The notes under the pieces are model-generated. The model was not told the origin of the DNA and ran no database searches. It saw nothing but the letters and a program-made list of their open reading frames with translations. From Pseudomonas lurida (GTDB lineage: Bacteria; Pseudomonadota; Gammaproteobacteria; Pseudomonadales; Pseudomonadaceae): a stretch of DNA of 64,000 nt. Each line of letters begins with the position of its first letter. Position 1 is the stretch's first letter. Below, in pieces: positions 29,881-38,001 of this stretch. The translations under genes and the position numbers were made by a program. The stretch is taken from NCBI RefSeq assembly GCF_002563895.1, contig NZ_PDJB01000001.1, positions 1,099,501-1,163,500 of the forward strand. The letters are read 5' to 3'.

Positions 29881-30282
29881 TCAGGCCTTGATAAAGGTCT
29901 CATGCAGATGGCGCCACAACAGCGCGCCACTGGCCTGTTTCTCGAACACCACCGTGGCGCGGCGATCGGTCTGGGTGCCGCTGTCATCGACCTGATGCTC
30001 ACGGTAGGTCACCGTCGCCCCCCGCGCATGCCGGTCAATCCCGGCCATCTCGCTCAGGGTGATCTTCAACCCCGGGCGCATGCCGCCCAGGCGCGTGAAC
30101 AACGCATTGACCCCGGCCGTGTTGACCCGTGTACCCGTGGCGGGCGCAATCATGCTGAACTCGGGTGAGAAGCGCGCCAGCAGATTTTGCAGCGTGCCCT
30201 CAGGCGCAACGCCGGCAAACCATTGCTCGATCTCGATGTGGGTCTGGATCACTTCTTCAAAAAAATCACTGTAGTCAATCAT
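29881..30282 (-). CDS. NTF2-like/SnoaL-fold protein
   Basis: Cytoplasmic protein of 133 aa with the pattern of the NTF2-like superfamily (DUF4440-like): an N-terminal helix pair (DYSDFFEEVIQTHIEIEQWFAG) and a curved sheet ending WRHLHETF. The ATG at 30282 overlaps the MFS stop as ATGA, so it is coupled to the exporter gene. Longer upstream in-frame starts lie inside the MFS gene and are unlikely. Function could be catalytic or ligand binding; this cannot be decided. Confidence 0.8.
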   Translation of the reverse strand: MIDYSDFFEEVIQTHIEIEQWFAGVAPEGTLQNLLARFSPEFSMIAPATGTRVNTAGVNALFTRLGGMRPGLKITLSEMAGIDRHARGATVTYREHQVDDSGTQTDRRATVVFEKQASGALLWRHLHETFIKA

Positions 30283-31463
30283 CGCTGGGGCTCGCTGGCA
30301 GGGTGAAGCAGTGTGCGGACTCTGGAAGCGTCCAGGCGCAGCACCGCAAAAAAAGGCAGCAGGGTCAGGGCTGCCGCCATCGTGAAGGTTATGGCGAAGG
30401 AATCCAAGGCTGACAGCACTGCACTGAGCACGGCGGCGCCCACGCAGAAACTCACTTGGCGGTTGATGTTCCACAAGGCGCTGGCGTGGCCCATGCGCTC
30501 GCCGGGGATATCGAGAAACGCCAATGTCTGCGCGGTGCTGCTGCACAGGCTGCCGCCCAGGCCCATCAAGAGATAAGCCGGCACGATCAGGGAGGGCGCG
30601 TTGAGCAACAGGATGCCGACGCATTGCAAAGCCATGCCGGCCAGCAGCAGCGGCGTTGGCCCGTAACGGTTGAACAGCTTCTTACTGAGGTAAATAGCCA
30701 GTGCCGAGGCCAGCGCCCAGGGCAGCATCAGCACGCCGGTCTGTGCCGCGTCATAGCCGAGGCCGCGCAGGTAGAGGATGGCGATGAGGCTGGTGCCGAT
30801 GAATACGCCTGGGATGCACAGGTAGATCAGCATGGCGGTGCGCAACATCGGGCTGCGGGCCTGTTTGAAAATACTGCCCACATCCAAGGCAGGTCGGGCA
30901 TTGGTGGGTGCTACGGGTTTTATCCACAACAGGGCCAGTAGCAACGTGATCAATGCCAAGGGCAAGTTGGCATAGAAAATCCAGCGCCAAGACATGCTGT
31001 CGACAATCAAGCCGCCCAGCGCCGGGGACAACGCCGGCACCAGCAAGGCCACCGACATCACCCGCGCCGTCAGCTGGCTGCGCTCGGCGGGCGGAAAATA
31101 CCGGTAGGCCATCGCCTGGCCCACTGGGATCAACAACCCACCGCCCAACCCTTGCAGAAGGCGCCAACCGATCAGCGCCTCAATCGAACTCGCCTGGTCT
31201 ACCCATAACGAGGCGCCGGCGAACAGCAGCAAGCTGGCGGCAATCAAGCCGCGTTCACCCATCATCGCTGCCAACCACACGCTGAAGGGAATAATCAGGG
31301 TCAACCCGAGCATGTAGGCGTTGCTGACCCACGCCAGCTGCGTGACCGAGGCGTGCAGCTCACGGGCGATATCCGGGTAGGCGATCGTGGCGACGAACAT
31401 GTTCACCAGGTCCAGGGCAAAGCCCAGCAAAAAGATCCAGGCGACTTTCGAGCGGTAGGTCAT
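30279..31463 (-). CDS. Major-facilitator-superfamily drug exporter
   Basis: Proton-coupled exporter of 394 aa with about 12 membrane segments. The drug-transporter motif A-like region is VWLAAMMGERGLIAASLLLFAG, and motif C-like GxxxGPxxGG appears as LVPALSPALGGLI. The ATG at 31463 (MTYRSKVAWIFLLGF) is chosen over an upstream start that would add a basic tail overlapping the operator. It is divergent from a LysR gene across a perfect palindrome, a standard arrangement for LysR-controlled exporters. Confidence 0.9.
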   Translation of the reverse strand: MTYRSKVAWIFLLGFALDLVNMFVATIAYPDIARELHASVTQLAWVSNAYMLGLTLIIPFSVWLAAMMGERGLIAASLLLFAGASLWVDQASSIEALIGWRLLQGLGGGLLIPVGQAMAYRYFPPAERSQLTARVMSVALLVPALSPALGGLIVDSMSWRWIFYANLPLALITLLLALLWIKPVAPTNARPALDVGSIFKQARSPMLRTAMLIYLCIPGVFIGTSLIAILYLRGLGYDAAQTGVLMLPWALASALAIYLSKKLFNRYGPTPLLLAGMALQCVGILLLNAPSLIVPAYLLMGLGGSLCSSTAQTLAFLDIPGERMGHASALWNINRQVSFCVGAAVLSAVLSALDSFAITFTMAAALTLLPFFAVLRLDASRVRTLLHPASEPQR

Positions 31464-31537
31464 GGGCGCGATCCTGCGAGTGAGGCGGGCAGGGTAGGTG
31501 GCACGCAACGTTTGGGATACCTCGGTTTGCCTGCTAG

Positions 31538-31560
31538 TTTGTCAAAAATATTTTGACAAA
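31538..31560. promoter_or_regulatory. Perfect dyad between MFS and LysR genes, likely LysR operator
   Basis: Arms TTTGTCAAAA and TTTTGACAAA are separated by ATA. The dyad fits the T-N11-A LysR rule, lies 14 bases before the LysR ATG and 75 bases before the MFS ATG, and contains TTGACA in both orientations, so it could also overlap -35 elements. It probably controls both divergent genes. Confidence 0.75.
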
Positions 31561-31574
31561 GAGGCACGCAACCG

Positions 31575-32432
31575 ATGGTCAGCCTGGACCGATTCGATAC
31601 CTTCAAGGCCGTGGTCGAGGCCGGCTCGCTGACCGCTGCCGCCGACCTGCTGGGGCAGACCCGTGCCGTGGTCAGCTTCAACCTCAAGCGGCTGGAGGCC
31701 GAACTCGGCGTCACCTTGTTGACCCGTAACACCCGCCAACTGGCACTGACCGATGCGGGTGAGCGCTTCTACCGGCGTTGCACGCGCGTGCTCGAAGAGG
31801 CGCGGTTGGCGGTGGAAGAAGCGCGTTCGGAGCATGCCCAGCTCAAAGGGACATTGCGCATCACTACGACCGTGGAATACGCGTTGGCTGTGGTAGCGCC
31901 GGCGGTCGAGGCCTTCCGCCGCTTGCATCCCGACCTGAACATTCACTTATCCACCTCCTCGACCCATGCGGACCTGATCTCCGAGCGTTTTGACGTGGCG
32001 ATTCGGTTGGGCAGCCTGCTGGATTCCAATCATCGCGCGGTGCAACTGTCCACGTTCGAGGTATTCGCCGTGGCGGCGCCCGCGTTTGTCGGGGCTGACA
32101 CCCTGGATGCAGTGGAGCGATTGCCCAAGCTGGGGCACGGTCGCTTGGCGGAGCTGAGTGTGACCGACCCCGCAGGTGGCCAGCATCAATACCGCCCTGG
32201 CAATGCTTCGCTGGTGGCCGACAGCGCGGCGGTTCTCCAGGCCTTTGCCGTGCGCGGGCATGGCGTGGCAGTGTTGCCGCAATGGTTGGTGAAAGACGAT
32301 CTGGAGGCCGGGAGGCTAGTGCGCCTGTTGCCGGACCATCGCTTCGCCCCGCAAGGGATCTATGCGATGTATCCGGACACCCGGCATTTGCCCCTGAAAG
32401 TGCGGGCGTTCATTGATTTCATGAAGGGCTAG
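31575..32432 (+). CDS. LysR-family transcriptional regulator, divergent from MFS exporter
   Basis: Regulator of 285 aa. The N-terminal helix-turn-helix (MVSLDRFDTFKAVVEAGSLTAAADLLGQTRAVVSFNLKRLEAEL) is followed by a substrate-binding domain (about 88-283). By position it should regulate the divergent MFS-NTF2 pair and itself through the dyad at 31538-31560. Its 3' end overlaps the convergent SDR gene by 4 bases. Confidence 0.94.
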   Translation: MVSLDRFDTFKAVVEAGSLTAAADLLGQTRAVVSFNLKRLEAELGVTLLTRNTRQLALTDAGERFYRRCTRVLEEARLAVEEARSEHAQLKGTLRITTTVEYALAVVAPAVEAFRRLHPDLNIHLSTSSTHADLISERFDVAIRLGSLLDSNHRAVQLSTFEVFAVAAPAFVGADTLDAVERLPKLGHGRLAELSVTDPAGGQHQYRPGNASLVADSAAVLQAFAVRGHGVAVLPQWLVKDDLEAGRLVRLLPDHRFAPQGIYAMYPDTRHLPLKVRAFIDFMKG

Positions 32433-33241
32433 AGCGAACCGGCCAGCCCGAAGCGTTTCTTCAGCACTTTTTCCAACAGCGCTTTGGGCAGCAACGCTGC
32501 CATTAACGGCAACGCTCGGCTGCCATTGCCCGAACGCAACAGCCGAGGTGGTTGCGCCTGTTGCACGGCTTTCAGCACCTGCGCCGCAAAGACGCTGGCC
32601 GGGGTCGGCTTGTGCTGCGAGGCCTGGCTGCGTGCACGAATGCCCTCGCGCAAGGGCCACCACGGCGACTGTTCATTGATCAACAGCTCTGCCTGGGCGC
32701 CGGCGTTTTTTGCGAAGTGGGTGTTGATGGCGCCCGGTTGCACTTCCATGACCCGCACGCCAAACGGTGCCAGTTCCATGCGCAACGCATCGCTCAGGGC
32801 GTGCACAGCCGCTTTCGATGCGCAGTAGGCGCCAGCGAAAGGGGTCACCAATACACCGGAAACGCTGCCGATATTCACCACCAGGCCTTTGCCGCGCCGC
32901 AGGGCCGGGAACAACGCCTGGGTCACGCCGACGATCGAGAACACGTTGGTTTCGAATTGGCGCTGCATCGCCTCGGTGCCGCCGTCGAGCAGCGGGCCCA
33001 TGGCACCGTAGCCAGCGTTATTGATCAGTACATCCAGTTCGCCCCATTGCTCGGCCAGGTGCTGCAGGGCGGCGCTGTCGTTGACGTCCAGTTTCACGGC
33101 GTTGAAGCCGGCGGCGCTGAGGGTGGTGACGTCTTCTTCGCGACGGGCGCTGGCCCACACGTCATAGCCTGCCGCCTTGAATGCGTCGGCCAGGGCGCGG
33201 CCGATGCCACTGGAACAACCGGTGATGAGTACGTTGGGCAT
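32429..33241 (-). CDS. Short-chain dehydrogenase/reductase
   Basis: Classical SDR of 270 aa. The NAD(P) motif TGCSSGIG is at 7-14, NNAG near 74-77, the catalytic Ser in NIGSVSG and YCASK (Tyr/Lys) near 138-142. AAAGGA lies 8 bases before the ATG. It follows the small membrane-protein gene by 14 bases, so the two are probably co-transcribed. Substrate unknown; it resembles the broad SDR group that reduces ketones and steroid-like carbonyls. Confidence 0.9.
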   Translation of the reverse strand: MPNVLITGCSSGIGRALADAFKAAGYDVWASARREEDVTTLSAAGFNAVKLDVNDSAALQHLAEQWGELDVLINNAGYGAMGPLLDGGTEAMQRQFETNVFSIVGVTQALFPALRRGKGLVVNIGSVSGVLVTPFAGAYCASKAAVHALSDALRMELAPFGVRVMEVQPGAINTHFAKNAGAQAELLINEQSPWWPLREGIRARSQASQHKPTPASVFAAQVLKAVQQAQPPRLLRSGNGSRALPLMAALLPKALLEKVLKKRFGLAGSL

Positions 33242-33255
33242 GGATCAATCCTTTG

Positions 33256-33720
33256 TCAGTCCGAGAAACTGCCTTGCAGGTGCTCGGCACGAAATTCCAG
33301 GGTTTGCGGGCGGTAGCCGGGGCGCAAGGGGGGTGTGGGCAGGCAGTCTTCCCAGGTGGCGGCGGCCTGCAGCTCGCCGGGGCCGCGATAGCGTGGGGCG
33401 GCGTAGACGTTGTCGGCCAGGTTGACCGAGTCGCCCGGTGCATAGGCGGCGACGCGCCAGCGCAGTTCGGTCAACGGTACGTCGTTGCCGTTGTTCAGGG
33501 TCAACTTCAGTGGGCGGTCCGCAGGGCATTCCTGTGGGGCGTAGGTGATGCGCAGCTCGAGGCGGGCCAATTGCGCGGCTTCGCGGTTGTCCAGCCATAC
33601 CACCCAGGCGGCGACGCAACCCAGGCCGACGGCAGCCGCCAGCGAGACCGGCAGCGCCTTGGCCGGGTAGCGCAGCAGCAGGATCAACCAGGTGATGATC
33701 AGTAGGACGCCGAAGAACAT
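33256..33720 (-). CDS. Small inner-membrane protein of unknown function
   Basis: Protein of 154 aa with two N-terminal membrane helices (about 2-17 and 24-44) and a periplasmic domain of about 105 residues with an Ig-like beta pattern (ARLELRITYAPQECPADRPLKLTLNNGNDVPLTELRWRVAAY). Two Cys (ECPAD and EDCLPTPP) could form a disulphide outside. Related pseudomonad proteins are often labelled multidrug transporter without support; no transporter feature is visible. Probably in an operon with the SDR gene. Confidence 0.75.
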   Translation of the reverse strand: MFFGVLLIITWLILLLRYPAKALPVSLAAAVGLGCVAAWVVWLDNREAAQLARLELRITYAPQECPADRPLKLTLNNGNDVPLTELRWRVAAYAPGDSVNLADNVYAAPRYRGPGELQAAATWEDCLPTPPLRPGYRPQTLEFRAEHLQGSFSD

Positions 33721-33888
33721 GATGACAGTCTCGTGTGCGGGTAAAACATCCTACTCGCGGCATGGCCTTGATGCCTATCGCGGGCATGAGTTTTCGTCTG
33801 CGGGGGAACCGGATAACTCATTTTTCCCACAGAGCCAGCATAGGGACATGCAGATCATCCAGGAGGGTATCAACCGCGTTCTGATTAT

Positions 33889-34377
33889 GTGAGACGAACT
33901 ATGATTGCTTCAGCCCTTCTTGCGCCGGCTGCCACTTCCCTGATTGCGTCAGTGGTGACCTCTCTCGTCACGCCTGCGCCAGCGTCGACGCCAACCAACC
34001 CTCGAACCTCCAGCCAGGCGAATGCAGGGCGCCACACGCCTGTGCAGCCGCGCATGCAGAATCAAAGGCTGACCAGCCTGGGGCAAACGCTGCTGCAAGG
34101 GGCCGGGACGCTTTTCCCTACTGCGCGGTACAACCACAGCGAGCAAGCCAAAGGCGCGGGTTATATGGCGGGTGGCGCAGCGGCAGAAGGGATTGGGAAA
34201 AGGCTTGGCAGCAGTGGCGGCATGCTCACCAAGGCGTTTGGCGCCGCAATGGTCATGGGGGGCAGGGTTGCCCAGGAATATGGCCAGAACAAATATGACG
34301 GCGCTCGCAGTACCACCCAAAATACCGGCAGTTACAACGCCTATTCCCCGTCGGCCTGGGGGAACAAGTCGGCTTGA
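33889..34377 (+). CDS. Hypothetical protein, Gly/Ala-rich (158-162 aa)
   Basis: Unrecognised protein. The GTG at 33889 gives 162 aa and the ATG at 33901 gives 158; neither has a ribosome site at normal distance, although an AGGAGG lies 22 bases before the GTG. An N-terminal hydrophobic stretch (MIASALLAPAATSLIASVVTSLV) may be a membrane anchor or uncleaved signal. A Pro/Thr/Ser-rich linker follows, and the C-terminal half is Gly/Ala-rich (KGAGYMAGGAAAEGIGKRLG, then KAFGAAMVMGGRVAQEYGQN). No Cys. It is a single gene between the membrane-protein gene and the alginate terminator. Confidence 0.6.
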   Translation: MRRTMIASALLAPAATSLIASVVTSLVTPAPASTPTNPRTSSQANAGRHTPVQPRMQNQRLTSLGQTLLQGAGTLFPTARYNHSEQAKGAGYMAGGAAAEGIGKRLGSSGGMLTKAFGAAMVMGGRVAQEYGQNKYDGARSTTQNTGSYNAYSPSAWGNKSA

Positions 34378-34397
34378 CAGCTGATTGCCGTCGAATT

Positions 34398-34456
34398 GAA
34401 AAAGCCCCCACCCAACCCACTGCGGATAGGGGACGCAATGGGCTGGGCGAGGGCTT
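34398..34456 (-). terminator. Terminator of the alginate operon
   Basis: On the minus strand, 15 bases after the algA stop, a long imperfect stem (arms beginning AAGCCCTCGCCCA and ending TGGGTGGGGGCTT) is followed by a T tract. It closes the 12-gene operon. Confidence 0.8.
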
Positions 34457-34470
34457 CTTGTACGACTGTT

Positions 34471-35922
34471 TTACTGCGCGATAGTTTTCACCGACACGCC
34501 ACGTTCAACCGGGGTCGAGCGACCGTAGATATCTTCGAACCGCTCGATATCGTCTTCGCCCAAGTAGCTACCCGATTGCACTTCGATGATTTCCAACGGG
34601 ATCTTGCCCGGGTTGCGCAGGCGGTGTACCGAGGCGATCGGGATGTAGGTGGACTGGTTCTCGGTGAGCAGGAACACATTCTCGTCACAGGTGACTTCGG
34701 CCGTGCCGCTGACCACGATCCAGTGTTCGGCACGGTGGTGGTGCATCTGCAGCGACAGGCATGCGCCCGGCTTGACCGAGATGTGCTTGACCTGGAAACG
34801 CCCGCCCATGTCCACCGAGTCGTAGGAGCCCCACGGACGGTAGACTTCGCAGTGGTTCTGGGTTTCGCTGCGGCCTTGGTCGTTGAGGGTCGAGACCATC
34901 TGCTTGACGCCCTGGACCTTGTCCTTGTGGGCAATCATCATCGCGTCCTTGGTTTCCACCACTACGATGTTGTCCAGGCCGATCACCGATACCAGCTTGC
35001 CGTTACCGTGGATCATGCAGTTGCGGCTGTCCTGGATCACCACGTCGCCCTTGCTGACGTTGCCGTTGACGTCTTTGTCGTTGACGGCCCACAGCGACGC
35101 CCAGCAACCCACGTCGCTCCAACCGGCACTCAGTGGCACCACGCAGGCACGCTGGGTTTTTTCCATCACGGCGTAGTCGATGGAGTTGTCCGGGCAGCAG
35201 GCGAAAGTGGCTTCGTCGAAGGTCACGGTGTCAGCGGTCTGCTCGCTGCGCTCCAGGGTCAGCAGGCAGGTGTCGTAGATGTCCGGGTCGTGCTTTTTCA
35301 GCTCTTCGAGGAAGCGGCTGGCGCGGAACAGGAACATGCCGCTGTTCCAGAAATAACCGCCGCTCTTGACGAACTCGACGGCGCGTTTTTCATTGGGTTT
35401 TTCCACGAACTGCTCGACGCGGCTCACGCCTTCGGGCAGCAGCGAATCATTGGTGGACTTGATGTAGCCGTAACCGGTTTCCGGACGAGTAGCCGGGACG
35501 CCGAACAGCACCATCTCGCCACGTTCAGCGGCCACAGTGGCCAGGGCCAGGGCGCGTTGCAGGGCTTTCTGGTCGTCGATCACGTGGTCGGCCGGCAGCA
35601 CCAGCATCAGCTCATCACGGCCTTCATTGACCAGCATCATCGCCGTGAGGGCCACGGCCGGCGCGGTGTTGCGGCCGAATGGTTCCATCAGGATGCGTTG
35701 GCTTTCCAGCTTACGGGCGGCCAGTTGCTCGTTGACGATGAAACGGTGGTCCTTGTTGCAGACCACGATCGGGGTGTCCATGCCTTCGAACACCAGGCGC
35801 TCCAGGGTTTGCTGGAACAGCGTGTGTTCACCGGTCAGGGCCAGGAATTGTTTAGGGAACTGTTTACGGGAAAGCGGCCAAAGACGTGAGCCGCTACCAC
35901 CGGAAAGGATTACTGGAATCAT
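34471..35922 (-). CDS. algA: Mannose-6-phosphate isomerase / mannose-1-phosphate guanylyltransferase
   Basis: Bifunctional cytoplasmic enzyme (483 aa) that makes mannose-6-phosphate from fructose-6-phosphate and GDP-mannose from mannose-1-phosphate, supplying alginate precursor. The guanylyltransferase motif ILSGGSGSRLWPLSRKQFPKQF is at 5-26, with FVEKP near 173. The C-terminal isomerase cupin carries the metal motif QMHHHRAEHWIVVSGTA near 406-422. It is the last gene of the alginate operon and is separated from algF by about 210 bases holding a REPIN. Confidence 0.97.
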   Translation of the reverse strand: MIPVILSGGSGSRLWPLSRKQFPKQFLALTGEHTLFQQTLERLVFEGMDTPIVVCNKDHRFIVNEQLAARKLESQRILMEPFGRNTAPAVALTAMMLVNEGRDELMLVLPADHVIDDQKALQRALALATVAAERGEMVLFGVPATRPETGYGYIKSTNDSLLPEGVSRVEQFVEKPNEKRAVEFVKSGGYFWNSGMFLFRASRFLEELKKHDPDIYDTCLLTLERSEQTADTVTFDEATFACCPDNSIDYAVMEKTQRACVVPLSAGWSDVGCWASLWAVNDKDVNGNVSKGDVVIQDSRNCMIHGNGKLVSVIGLDNIVVVETKDAMMIAHKDKVQGVKQMVSTLNDQGRSETQNHCEVYRPWGSYDSVDMGGRFQVKHISVKPGACLSLQMHHHRAEHWIVVSGTAEVTCDENVFLLTENQSTYIPIASVHRLRNPGKIPLEIIEVQSGSYLGEDDIERFEDIYGRSTPVERGVSVKTIAQ

Positions 35923-36014
35923 GGGTGTTTCTCCTTGAATCGATTTGGGTCAGAGCTACGAAGGTTTGTCGTTTCACTCTTGTTTTTGTCTCGGTCCGAC
36001 CAGGCTCCTCGGTC

Positions 36015-36106
36015 CCTGTGGGCGCCGGGCTTGCCCGCGATGCAGACGACTCGGTTTGTCAGTTACACCGAGGTGATGCCATCGCAGGCAAGCCAGCTCT
36101 CATGGG
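36015..36106. repeat. REPIN-type inverted repeat inside the alginate operon
   Basis: Imperfect arms (left CCTGTGGGCGCCGGGCTTGC..., right ...GGCAAGCCAGCTCTCATGGG) with a nested TCGGTTTGTCAGTTACACCGA hairpin between them. It lies in the algF-algA gap and would fold in the operon mRNA. Same family as the repeats at 20411, 51589, 55488 and 56840. Confidence 0.8.
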
Positions 36107-36132
36107 GGAACGGAGCCAGGTCGAAAATGTAA

Positions 36133-36789
36133 TCAGCGGGTCGACACAGGGCGTTTCACCCACACTGGCGACAGGCTCGAGCCGGAACCGGTGACGTACA
36201 GCACCGCTGCCTCACCACGCTCCAGTGCTACCGGCTTCACGTCGCCGACTTTCTTGTCGCCGTCATACAGCGCCAGGCTGACTTTCACCGGGTTGATTTC
36301 GCGCTCGCCACGGCCTTTGGCAGCGACTGCCTTGACCACGTCGGTCTTGCCGTCAGCGGTTTTCAGGGTCAGGGCCTTGTCGCTGAGGTTCTGCACGCGT
36401 ACCAGGGATTTCTGCTTGTTCTTGAACGGTGGTTCTTCGATCAGCTGTGGCTGGCCGCTGCCGCTGTTGACCAGGGTGTAGTAGTGGTCCGGTGCCAGTT
36501 TGACCGGTACGGTCTGGCTGCCGACCTTGGCGCTGTAGTCACCGCCGGGCATGAAGCTGAAATCGCTGCTGGCCAGGGGGGCAACGTCGCTCAGGTTGGT
36601 GGCACCGACGGTGGCGCTGACTTCCTGGTTGCTGGCGTTGTAGATGCGCACGAAGCTCGAGCCTTTTGGCGCGGTAGGGCCGTAGAGGGCGGCGTCGCCA
36701 CCGGCGAAGGCGGACATCGAGACGAAGCTCAGGCCGGCCGCGATAGCCAGGGTTTTAGCGAGACGACGAGGAGTTGTGGTGAAAGTCAT
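36133..36789 (-). CDS. algF: Alginate O-acetylation protein AlgF
   Basis: Periplasmic protein of 218 aa needed for O-acetylation of mannuronate residues, working with AlgI, AlgJ and AlgX. The ATG at 36789 (ribosome site AGAGAGG) gives a Sec signal peptide (MTFTTTPRRLAKTLAIAAGLSFVSMSAFA, cleaved before GGDAALYGP). The rest is beta-rich, consistent with its two small beta-domains. It follows algJ closely. Confidence 0.95.
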   Translation of the reverse strand: MTFTTTPRRLAKTLAIAAGLSFVSMSAFAGGDAALYGPTAPKGSSFVRIYNASNQEVSATVGATNLSDVAPLASSDFSFMPGGDYSAKVGSQTVPVKLAPDHYYTLVNSGSGQPQLIEEPPFKNKQKSLVRVQNLSDKALTLKTADGKTDVVKAVAAKGRGEREINPVKVSLALYDGDKKVGDVKPVALERGEAAVLYVTGSGSSLSPVWVKRPVSTR

Positions 36790-36805
36790 GTGAGTTACCT
36801 CTCTT

Positions 36806-37990
36806 TCAGTTTTGCGCCCGGTCGGGCGTCTCGGATTTTTGGTGTTTAACTGGGGTGTTGATTGCCATGTTCTGTTGGCGCGAACCGGCTTGTTTAAGCT
36901 GCGCAACCCACGCGGGGTCGGCATCACCGATTTCGTTGTTCACGGGCAGATAACGTTCAGGAAACTCCCAGATCAGCACCTGCGGCGGGCTGTTCTTGAA
37001 GTCATCGCTTTTCAGGTAGCTGAGCATCGGCAGGATCGGGCCGTGGCCGTCTTCGGCGTAGCTGACCACGTCGCTGCCCAGGGCTTGCTTGAGGGCGCCG
37101 ACGAAGTTCCAGTTGGGGTTGGCGCTGTAGCTGGTGCCTACCAGTGCTACCGGGGTTTCGCTGTCGCTGAACAGCGCGTCGTCGCCTTTGGTTTCGGCCA
37201 AGTGCGTCACGCGTTTTTCCAGCGGCTCTTTCGGCGGCATGAGGTTTTCGAACAGTGGGTCCAGCGGCAGGAACAGACGCAAGTCGCCTTTGTGCGGCTC
37301 GGTCTTCTCGGCTTCGGTGACAAAGCGCTGCGGCTCGCCACTCAGCGGGGTCTTGTCGGCAATGGCCTTGGCCAACTGCTTGGCGGCGATTTCAGCGCCG
37401 TCCGGCGTCCAGTGGGTGTCGGTGCGCAGGAACACTTGCTTGCCGCCGAGCTTGGCCTGTTGCAACGGGCCGAGCAGGTCCGGGGCGATGATCTTGTCGG
37501 CCGCCACGCGGGCATGGAAGTCCTGGTACAGGTTGGCGTGAATGCTGGCGGGTTTCACCTCACCCAGGTGCTCCGGGTACAGGCGCACCTTGGCCGGCAC
37601 GATCGCCATCACCAGTTGAATACCCTGGGCCTTGAGTTTCTGGCGCACGCCTTCGACCAGCGCGTAGTTGCCTTCAAGGTTCTGGTCTTCGTTGACGGCG
37701 GGGTTGAACTCCTCGTCGCTGTACAGCCAGTGATCGCGGCCTAGCACCACGCCGGGACGGCCCTCATTGAACAGCTTGTAGTCCAGCGCCGCCCACAGGT
37801 TGGTGCCGATACGCTTGATCGGGAACTGGTCGTCGTAGTGCGTCTCGACGGCCTTGGTCCAGCGACCGTTGAGCACCGTCGCGTCGGCATTGGTGCTGAA
37901 GCCGAAGAAACTGCGCAGCGACCAGGCGCCCAGGGCCAGCAGCACCACCAGGAACAGGCCGATATAGAGGACGCGGAATGAACGGGTCAT
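36806..37990 (-). CDS. algJ: Alginate O-acetyltransferase AlgJ
   Basis: Membrane-anchored periplasmic SGNH-like acetyl esterase/transferase of 394 aa. One N-terminal membrane anchor (about 7-27) is followed by the catalytic domain. The active-site Asp191 and His193 are in RTDTHWTPDG and the nucleophile Ser287 in LVGTSYSAN, matching its paralogue AlgX. The start lies 11 bases after the algI stop. Confidence 0.96.
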   Translation of the reverse strand: MTRSFRVLYIGLFLVVLLALGAWSLRSFFGFSTNADATVLNGRWTKAVETHYDDQFPIKRIGTNLWAALDYKLFNEGRPGVVLGRDHWLYSDEEFNPAVNEDQNLEGNYALVEGVRQKLKAQGIQLVMAIVPAKVRLYPEHLGEVKPASIHANLYQDFHARVAADKIIAPDLLGPLQQAKLGGKQVFLRTDTHWTPDGAEIAAKQLAKAIADKTPLSGEPQRFVTEAEKTEPHKGDLRLFLPLDPLFENLMPPKEPLEKRVTHLAETKGDDALFSDSETPVALVGTSYSANPNWNFVGALKQALGSDVVSYAEDGHGPILPMLSYLKSDDFKNSPPQVLIWEFPERYLPVNNEIGDADPAWVAQLKQAGSRQQNMAINTPVKHQKSETPDRAQN

Positions 37991-38001
37991 GGTCGGCTCC
38001 C

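Noticed and set aside
33692..33892. 66-codon open frame overlapping the small membrane-protein gene start
   Set aside because: Starts inside the opposite gene and lacks a ribosome site; only its last 14 codons (from ATG 33848) are kept as a possible leader frame.
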